A stretch of 64,000 nucleotides of DNA from Aedes albopictus (Eukaryota > Arthropoda > Insecta > Diptera > Culicidae), in NCBI RefSeq assembly GCF_035046485.1, contig NC_085138.1, positions 332,488,421 through 332,552,420 on the forward strand, read 5' to 3'. The position numbers and the translations under genes were made by a program. The notes under the pieces are model-generated. The model saw nothing but the letters and a program-made list of their open reading frames with translations, was not told the DNA's origin and made no database searches. Of the stretch, positions 56,278 through 64,000 are shown piece after piece (the first letter of the stretch is position 1; each line of letters begins with the position of its first letter).

Positions 56278-57512
56278 AACTTTCATCAAGGCATCTATAC
56301 TACATTCACATTTAATATTAACTTAGTTTTCATTTCACTACATACTAGCTCAATTTATCACAAAAGCTATATTTTCAAAAGTCGATTTTTTTGCATATCA
56401 AACAACTTTATCCAACAAACTACCCAGATAACCAGAAATCGCAAGCTGTACATCGTATAAAGTACTATTTTAAGTCACTATCGCCTACATGTACGGCTGA
56501 AGGACAATTTTCATCACATATGATGTTATTTTTAAACTTACTGCGACATATCTGGTGAAATCATATAAAAGTGCAAATTTACTTTTATAATGTATGACTA
56601 CATCGTTGTAGACGATATTCCGATGTTTTGTTGCGACGAACTTTGCGTATTCGCAAAAGCGTTCGAGTGAACTCGCAAAGTGTCAATTGAATTCACATAA
56701 TTGCGTTCTGCGATGCTTATACGACTTCAATTGGTACTTTTCTAATTATGCCAGTTTAACCCGCATTGGTGTACAAACTAAATCGCATAATAGTGAAAAT
56801 AAACTCGTTCAAATGTACAAACAAACCCACATAAGCTAGAATCGTTAACGTTGGCATATTGCGATGTGATATGCGATAACAATGGAGTGCCAAAAAGCTA
56901 TGTACAAGAAAGTGAAAAGCCATCATTATGGTTACAAAACAAGTTACAAAGTCATAATTTTTTTGTTTTTTTGACCTAATAATTAACAACGGGTGGTGCT
57001 AGCAAAAGAGGAGTACATACTGGTAACTGTGCGGGAAATCATACTACATCATTTTGATCTCCAGATAGCCTTCCGAACACGTACAGCGCACGGAAACCAA
57101 GTGCATTCCAACAAGCACTGAGGTGAGTTAGAATGTCATGACAATTAATCTGTGTGTTTCATAAGTAGTGTTTGATGTTAAGTGTAAATTGTGGCTTGAT
57201 AATAAAAAGGGTATTAGCTCGATACTTACGTGACAAGATTTTTTATTTTGAATATTTTAAGTCGCATAAGATGCTATATTACGTCGCATAGTGTATACCG
57301 TACATCGCATAAGATATCGCTTCAAGTCATACAGCGTCATTATTTTTCTGTCAATGCTCGTTTAGCGACTCCACTTTTGTACGCATAAGGCACTTTTACT
57401 GCATCTCATGCGATGAGTAAAAGTATAACATGAACATAAACTTTGTTTTTCATGCAGAAAAACTGAAAATTCCAAAAAATTTCTTGAAAAAATTACTGCA
57501 AAAAAAATGACG
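56278..57512. other. No gene; TCGCATAA-rich stretch
   Basis: CGCATAA/TTGCG words recur at 56640-57310 (for example GTCGCATAAGATGC and ACATCGCATAAGATATCGC), on both strands. This may be an old element with subterminal repeats. Frames here are short and unassigned. Confidence 0.35.
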
Positions 57513-57516
57513 TTAA

Positions 57517-57867
57517 GGCGAAACTGGAAGCATTTCCTCATTTTTTTGGTTTTTGATTTTTTATCAAAAAACGAAGCAATATTTTCAAATTCGGTTTTCG
57601 TGCACATGTAGAGTATGGATCAGGGTATCTTCTGAATTTTTTACGCGGTAGACAATGTTTTTCGTTTTTGCAAAAAACATTTTTTAGTGAAATTTTATTC
57701 AAAAATGGTTTCTACAAAAACGAAAAACATTTTCTACCGTGTAAAAAAATCAGAAGATACCCGGTCCATACTCTACATGTGCACGATAACCGAATTTGAA
57801 AATATTGCTTCGTTATTTAATTAAAAAATCAAAAACCCAAAAATGAGGAAATGCTTCCAGTTTTGCC
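57517..57867. mobile_element. 351-bp foldback element, TTAA flanks
   Basis: Arms of about 165 bases start GGCGAAACTGGAAGCATTTC and end with its inverse (one mismatch), flanked by TTAA (57513-57516, 57868-57871). The arms contain GTGCACATGTAGAGTATGGA. The centre is near 57690. Confidence 0.8.
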
Positions 57868-57871
57868 TTAA

Positions 57872-58159
57872 GGGATCGTCCACAAATAATGGCTCATATA
57901 TGTATCTATAAATTGAGGAGATGCAACAAAAGTTTTTCCGGCATTTTTTCTCAAAACAAAATTTTCGTCAACATTGCTGAAGACCTTTATATGCTACACC
58001 TTTCACTCTCACTTCTAGGTGGATTAATCACACTAGCAATGCATTTAAAATAAGGGCTTCAACATACCAAACAACTTCTCCTAAGACACTAAACCTCTTA
58101 AATCGTCTTTTTATGACGAAAATGATTATGATCACGACATTGGGCCTTTGGAAACAGGG
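57872..58159. other. Spacer, nothing recognised
   Basis: CTTCTAGGTGGATTAATCACAC at 58013 resembles the outer end of the array elements at 18048 and 51700 and may be a solitary terminal relic. Confidence 0.4.
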
Positions 58160-58960
58160 TGGAACGCCCCCATACCTTCCGAAACTCTCTGAAACCGTTT
58201 GAAATACCCTGTAACGCCCCAGGAACTGTTCTGAAAGCACGCAAACCCCTTTGGAACGTCTTTGGTCCTTCTGAAATCCTCAAGAACACCCCTCAAACCT
58301 CCTGAAATACCTTGAAGTTCTTAAAAGCCCCAAAACGTTTCTGAATCCCCCTGGAACGCCCCTGAAACCTCACAAACGCCACTGAAATCTAATGGAATGC
58401 TCCTGAAGCCTGTTTAAAATGCCTGGACCACCACCCCCTCCCCTGTAAACCCTCTGCAACACCCTTAAACCCTCTGGAAGACCCATGACATTCCCAGGAA
58501 CGCCAATGAAACCACTTTAAACTTCCTTGGACACCCCTGAAACACTTCTGGAACGCCCTGAAACCTCCGGAAGACATTAGGAACGCTCTCAAAACACCGC
58601 TGAATCTTTTTGAAAACCCCTGGAATGCTTCTGAAATCCACAGAAACACCCCTGGAACATCCCTGAACCCTCTTGAAAACACCTGGAACCCCTGCTCAAG
58701 AAACTCCTTTATTTGCACCCCTGGAATGGCCTTGAAAATCTCCTCTAGCTATCTGTAACGCCCCTGAAACTCTTTTGAACACTCCTGAAACCCCTGGAAT
58801 GTCCCTTAGTTTCCATGGAATACCCCTGTAACAGTGCAAAAACCTCATGCAAGCCCCTTGGCATCCCCTATCACGCTTCTGAAATTATTTCAAACTCCAT
58901 GACACCATCTGGACTAATACTGGAACTGGAACGCCCATGAAATCGTAAAAAGTCTAGCAA
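58160..58960. repeat. CCTGAAAC / CTGGAACGCC minisatellite, block 3
   Basis: The same unit and orientation as 30351-31020 and 35560-35890. The 109-codon minus-strand frame across it is a by-product. Confidence 0.8.
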
Positions 58961-59011
58961 TCATGCTAACAGTTTAGCAGTTAATAGATTTCCGATAACG
59001 GTACGACAGTA

Positions 59012-59464
59012 CCCGACTAGAAAAATATATCAAGTTTATAACACAGTGTGTTATGATGATATGAAATTTTTCTCTAACTTATTTTGTTATAAACTAGATG
59101 CAGGATGATGTTAAAATAACTAAAACTGTAACAAAAAGTACACTGGTCTAATCAAAATAATAACCTATTCTGTTATAATTAGAACAAATTTATAACACAA
59201 TATGATATAAATTTTAGCTTCGAGAAAACTAGTTTCTATTATATTTTGATACAATTATGAAAAATGATGTTCTGAATGTCAAAGAATCAGAACTAAATTA
59301 TTTCACAATGAATTATTTAACAACATTTATAACATAATATGATACAATTGAGTTATAATATTTTTAAACACCAATGATGTTAAACATGATTATATCACAA
59401 TGAGTTAGACATATCATGGTTTGTTATAATTATGTTATATTTTTGTTAGAATCTTCTAGTCGGG
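59012..59464. mobile_element. 453-bp TA-flanked MITE rich in TTATAAC
   Basis: The ends CCCGACTAGAA and TTCTAGTCGGG are inverted, flanked by TA (59010-59011, 59465-59466). The interior repeats GTTATAA/TTATAAC and ACACAATG words in both orientations. The style (CCCGA start, TA site, AAC-rich subterminal repeats) recalls the larger element at 2122-4488. Confidence 0.8.
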
Positions 59465-59465
59465 T

Positions 59466-60990
59466 ATCGACCGCAGAACAGCTTTCCCGGGAACTTACCA
59501 GACTTATAAGAGTAACGATGGACGGTGTGCAGAACAGCGTAAGGATTTCGGGGGAATTAAATATCCAGTTCATTCGAATCTTGCCGGGGACTACTACAAG
59601 GTGATGGACTTTTCTGCCTTCTATTCAACATCGTCCTGGAAGGTGTTATGCGATGAGCCGGGCTCAACAGTCGGGGTACGATCTTCAAGAAATCTGGCCA
59701 ATTTGTCTGTTTTGCAGATGACATGGATATTATCGCTTGAACATTTGGAACGGTGGCAGAACTGTGCACCCACCTGAAACGTGAAGCAGCAAAGGTCGTA
59801 TTGGTGGTGAATGCGGTTAAGACTAAGTGCAAGCTGGTAGGTGGGACTGAGCAAGACAGGACAAGCCTTGGCAGCAATGTTACGATAGACGGGGATACTT
59901 TCGGGGTGGTAGAAGAATTCGTCTACCTCGGTTCCTTGCTAACGGCTGCCAATAACGTGAGCAGTAAAATACGAAGGCGCATCATCAGTGGAAGTCGTGC
60001 CTACTAGGGTGCGGGCACCGGTTTTGGCCAGTCTAAGGGAAATCATTTTTAAAAAAATAACCAATATTCCTATAAAAACAACCAATGTGTCAAAAGAAAG
60101 GTTTCAATCTATATTTTGAAGGAAAAATGCAGAAATCAAGCCAATACTTGATTTTTGTATTAAAAGTGGCACTGGCCAAAATAGAAGCACTGCCGCAGTT
60201 TTGGCCATATTCTTAAGTTTGGTTTCTATTTTGGCCAATCACGTGTATTTCTTATGGGAGTGGCCAAATTAGAAGCACCCTGGCCAAAATAGATATATGG
60301 GAGCTGATTTTTTAGGAAATATATTTTTTTTCCTTCCAGTTTTTAATCAAAATGTGTGGTTTTCACAGCTGTAATCATCATATTGTATTAGGATCTACTA
60401 GTAAAAAATAAATTTACGCCGATTTAGATCGCAACCAGCTCAATACCGCACTATGGCCAAAACTCCGGACTGGCCAAAACTGAAGCTTCTACCCTACGGG
60501 TTCCAGAAGAAAATGCGGTCAAAAAAGATTCATCCCCGCACCAAATGTACCATGTAAAAGACGCTAATAAACCGGTGCGGTGGTCCTCTAAGGACACGAG
60601 ACATGAACGATGCTCGGGGAGGACCTGCAAGCACTCGGAGTTCAAGCGACGCGTGCTAAGATGATCTTCGGCGGCGTGCAGGAGAACGGTATGTAGTGGC
60701 GAAGGATGAACCACGAGCTTGGTTCACTTTACGGTGAACCCAACATCCTGAAAGTGGCTAAAGCATGACGGATAGGGTGGGCAGGGCATATTGCAAGAAT
60801 GCCGGACAACAACCATGCAAAGTTGGTGTTTGCTAACCATCCAGTTGGTACAAGAAGGCGTGGAGCGCTGAGAGCATGAAGGGCGGACCAGGTGGAGCGT
60901 GATCTGGCGAGCGTAGGGCGTGACCGACGTTGGAGAGTTGCAGCTTCAAATCGAGTATTATGGCGGCAAATTGTTGATTCAATGTTATCT
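59466..60990 (+). pseudogene. RTE reverse transcriptase, copy D
   Basis: The plus strand reads LTRLIRVTMDGVQNSVRISGE (59500-59560), LFNIVLEGVM, QFVCFADDMDIIA with the catalytic FADD intact (59700-59740), GTVAELCTHLKREAAKV, VEEFVYLGSLL and IRRRIISGSRAY. After a MITE (60007-60494) it continues YGFQKKMRSKK, IFGGVQENG, WAGHIARMPDNN and ASNRVLWRQIVDS. Several in-frame stops and shifts (for example after DIIA) make it dead. Its endonuclease half is absent. The left edge abuts the 59012 MITE. Confidence 0.8.
60007..60494. mobile_element. 488-bp TA-flanked MITE
   Basis: Inverted ends GGGTGCGGGCACCGGTTTTG and GGGTAGAAGCTTCAGTTTTG (14 of 20 alike) share TGGCCAGTC inside. Flanking TA lies at 60005-60006 and 60495-60496; removing the element with one TA restores Y-Y-G in the RTE frame. 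The word TTTTGGCCA recurs about eight times inside. Confidence 0.85.
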
Positions 60991-61869
60991 TACCAATAAT
61001 GTCACTAGAACGTATAACCAAAAAGAGTCATACAGTCATACCTCGATATAACGTAACTGCAATTTTATTTTCGTTACGTTATATCGAAGTTACGTTATAT
61101 CGAAGCAAAATTTTTTTTCACGAATTTCGTTTTAAATACATATTTTGAAAAGATAATTACCAAAAAGATTATGTTAATCACCCAACAGTGATTTCCAGCC
61201 TTTCTTATATATTTTTTTTCATCATTGAATTTTATATATTTTTAAAAATTTGTAAGATCATACATAAGTCTAATACTTGGCATGTCTCTTTATATTAAAC
61301 TATTTAAGTCAATGTCACATAAATCAAGATTCTTCTCCTTTTTTGCATCTAGAACTGCTCAAACGTCAAGCGTTATCTATTGGTATGATTATAAGAAAGA
61401 AATCTATGTGACGCAAGCAAAATTATAATCCGATGATACCTCCAAGAATTCCTCTCGGGATTCCTCTAGAAATAATTCGGGAATTCACCCAGGAGTTCCT
61501 GGTTGAGTGCATCATGACATACCTCATGCGATTCTAAGGATATTTATCCAAGGATCCTTCAACCTTCTATGATTCCTCCATAAATTCTTACTAAGTTTTA
61601 TATCTGCTATGATATTTTTAGAAACGCCTGCCTTAATTGCTTCAGATGTTCTTGATATGATTCCTCCACGAATTTTTCCTGTGGTTTCTCAAGGAATTTC
61701 TGTAGGATTCCCCAAAGAGATTTGATTCTCAAGATTTATTCTTTCCAAAATTTTTCCAAGGTTTAATTTTGTCGTTCCTCTTAAAATTCCTACTATTATT
61801 TCTCCAGTCACTCCTGCAAGGATCCTCCGAAAAGTTCCAATATTTCAACTATTCCTGCTCGAAGAGTCC

Positions 61870-62042
61870 CAAGTAACACATTTGTCGCAGAAGATTTACG
61901 GTGGCGCAGGTTTTGTTGCGCAGGAGTCACTGTGACTTACTTCTAACAAATGAATTCTTACTTGCTAGAAGTAAATCGCAGTGACTTCTGCGTCATGAAA
62001 ACCTGCGCCGCTGTGACTCTTCTATGACAAGTGTGTTACTTG
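61870..62042. repeat. 173-bp imperfect palindrome
   Basis: CAAGTAACACATTTGTC on the left pairs with GACAAGTGTGTTACTTG on the right; the inner parts GCGCAGGTTTT/AAAACCTGCGC and AGTCACTG/CAGTGACT also pair. It is a small foldback nested in the pogo-like element. Confidence 0.8.
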
Positions 62043-62345
62043 TGGTATTTTCCAAGATTCACCTAGGTATTCTTGCTGCAACTCATCCAGCACAATTTGA
62101 CGGTGTTTCCAAAAGATTTCCTTTTCAGATTCCGCTAGAAAAACTGTGATTTCTCCACTAGTTTCTCCAGAAATTCCTTGGAAATTTCCATCTGAGATAC
62201 AGAAGTAATTCTTTAAAACAATATTGTAAGGATTTCTCCAAGAATAACAGATAGAATTCCACTAGAAATTTCTTCAAAGATTCCTCCAGATATTCCTTAT
62301 TTGATTTTTCCAGGAATTCTTCCTGGAATGCATCTAGGATTTTTT

Positions 62346-62468
62346 TTAACCTTCCGTAACTCGCGCGGTTGGCTACCTGCCTCAGCACCACGCTAACGCT
62401 GAGTACAAAAAGCGAGATTTTTTCAACGTGTTGTACAAAATACAACAGCGCGATCGCTCGAGGGTTAA
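62346..62468. mobile_element. TTAA-type MITE, copy d
   Basis: Runs from TTAACCTTCCGTAACTCGCG to CGCGATCGCTCGAGGGTTAA with CAGCACCACGCTAACG, AGTACAAAAAGCGAG and TGTACAAAATACAACAG inside. It is the most complete of the four copies and the reference for the family. Confidence 0.65.
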
Positions 62469-63290
62469 ATTACTTCAGGAATTCAACCTGCGTTTTTTTC
62501 ATGGATTCTCACTGTGACCCTTCTTAAAAATCCAACTAGGATTCCACCAATGCACGAATTTCTCCAGAAGTTTCTGCTGAGATTTATACAGAAGTTCCTT
62601 ATGCAATTAAAGACTGCCCCTGAATGTTACCAGGAATAACTGTGTTTATTGCGGTAGAAATTCCTCCGAGGATAAAGCACGATTTTTTTTTCAGGCATTC
62701 CTCCAGGAGTTCCACCATTTATTCAGGAATGTCTTTAGGAATTCCTTCAAGAGTTCTTCTGAGCATTTCTTCGTGAAATTCTCCAGTGATTTCTCAAGTT
62801 CCTCCAGGGATTTATCATACTATTCTCTAGAGATTTTCTGCAAAATTTATCTAAGACAAAGCGGACCGTTACTGGCGTTCTTACACCCAGTATCACACGA
62901 AATCGAGTTCACTTCCAATGCTGTCTACTGTCATCTCGTTTGGAGTTTAAAGGCTATGTTCCAGTAGGGATGTAATGCCAATAATGAGTAGAAGATGTAA
63001 TATTTGTTCTGTGAAGAGTTATATAAAGTTGCTTATCAACTGTGACACCGAAAACTCTTATAAAACTTTGAAATTGGTCGTATAACCCATAACTGGATAA
63101 CAGGCTTGGTTCCAGGAGGGGTGTAATATCATATAGAAAATTTTGTGAATCACTCTAATTATTTAAATAGTGAAAAGTTGGAACCAAAAAAAAAGTTACG
63201 TTATATCGAGGTAAAAGTTACGTTATATCGAGTTACGTTATATCGAGGTTACGTTATATCGAGGTTACGTTATATCGAGGTATGACTGTA

Positions 63291-64000
63291 CTTGCATCCC
63301 TGTTTGTTCTAATCCGTTTAATGCTAATGGAATGTTGCGATGCGTTAATAGAGATCAGTATCTACGCCGCTGAATTTTTGTGAGGAGCAGTTTTTTCGTT
63401 CAGATCTCCAGCTCGCTTCCCACATCCTAGTTCATCAAACGAGCGCAAATGACGGCGGAAGCACGAAAGTACACGGTGCCTGATTCGATTGCACCGACTT
63501 TCCGGATAAATGAAGATGAGATGATTTTGGAGCTTACTGGTACCGGAACGGTGGGTGCCAATATGATATGAGCATGCAGCGCAGCTATCCCAAGCCGAGA
63601 ATCCTCAACATCCTTCGAGCAAGATAAGATTGATTGCCTCAATATTTCCTCTCGTGGCGTGCAATGAAGCATTAGATCATGCATCAGCCAGCAGCAGCCT
63701 TCGATGATGATGCTCGAGAGGCTGGCTTTTGATGGCTTGCGCTTGCCGGATGAAATGTTTATGAATATCGGTTTATGAATTTTTCATGGCGGAATTTTGG
63801 CGTGCTCTGGCAGCTGAACGCTGGTTTGATGCTCGGTCCGAGATTGAAATTTGTGATTGGATTGACAGATTGATCTTGGCAATTCCGCGTCGGTTTTCGT
63901 TCGATTATAAACCAGATTATTCGTAGGAGAAGCGTTTTGCCATTTTGAATGGGATGCATACAAGATGGATGACCAGACCATGTTCCTGATCATAAACGTG
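63291..64000. other. Apparently unique sequence, no gene supported
   Basis: A 40-codon plus frame (63449-63571, starting MTAEARKYTVPDS) and an 85-codon minus frame (63427-63684) overlap; neither is recognised. GC is somewhat higher than in the repeats, so a host exon nearby or conserved noncoding DNA cannot be excluded. Confidence 0.3.

Larger units (their letters stand above)
61033..63288. mobile_element. 2.26-kb pogo/Tigger-like non-autonomous element
   Basis: The ends CAGTCATACCTCGATATAAC and its inverse GTTATATCGAGGTATGACTG are flanked by TA (61031-61032, 63289-63290). A CAGT start with a TA site is the pogo/Tigger pattern. Subterminal GTTACGTTATATCGA repeats occur three times on the left and about five times on the right. 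The interior has 12-bp minisatellite patches (61435-61860, 62100-62830), a hairpin (61870) and a TTAA MITE (62346). No transposase frame. Confidence 0.85.

Noticed and set aside
63427..63684. Host coding exon, minus strand 85-codon frame
   Set aside because: Overlaps an opposite-strand frame, no recognised domain and no splice evidence.

Overview
This is a repeat-dominated stretch of an insect genome, most likely a culicine mosquito (Aedes). The strongest pointer is a SINE at 37685-37878 that I recognise as Feilai, described from Aedes aegypti. RTE-, LOA- and Penelope-type retroelement remnants and many short inverted-repeat elements support this. I find no intact host protein gene and no confident functional RNA gene. 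The window is probably intergenic DNA or a very long intron. Most long reading frames here are by-products of short-period repeats.

Layout. 1-900 is a GAACTT-rich repeat. 1262-5430 is a decayed RTE-type LINE (minus strand) split by a 2.37-kb inverted-repeat element (2122-4488) with TA target duplications; that element carries a broken adenylate kinase 2 gene fragment that still has an intron. 7393-18048 is a 10.7-kb inverted-repeat composite: two head-to-head copies of one long mosquito element, each with arrays of a ~152-bp unit built around the palindrome GGAACCGGTTCC. It is further split by a TA-flanked foldback, a SINE and a retroelement insertion. 18050-22390 holds several nested TIR elements. 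23470-24340 is a LOA-type LINE relic, and 25700-27540 is a degenerate ~140-bp tandem array. 31341-34262 is a second RTE copy broken by a Penelope-like element (RT plus GIY-YIG), which itself carries a 369-bp retroinsertion, and by a 151-bp MITE.

36384-36600 is a long near-perfect hairpin. 39488-47523 is an 8.04-kb element with hAT-like ends and a perfect 8-bp target duplication; it is filled with a 12-bp minisatellite and carries a SINE and another TIR element. 48326-51703 is a third copy of the 152-bp-array element. 54772-55029 is a hAT-like MITE. 59012-60990 is a fourth RTE copy (plus strand) flanked and split by two TA MITEs. 61033-63288 is a pogo/Tigger-like TA element with subterminal ATATCGA repeats.

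Sequence between these blocks (about 5.6-7.4, 18.5-20.1, 28.3-30.3, 37.9-39.5, 51.7-53.9 and 63.3-64 kb) looks unique but shows no gene I can support. The nested insertions give a readable order of events because several interrupted coding sequences and a second uninterrupted copy show the empty target sites.
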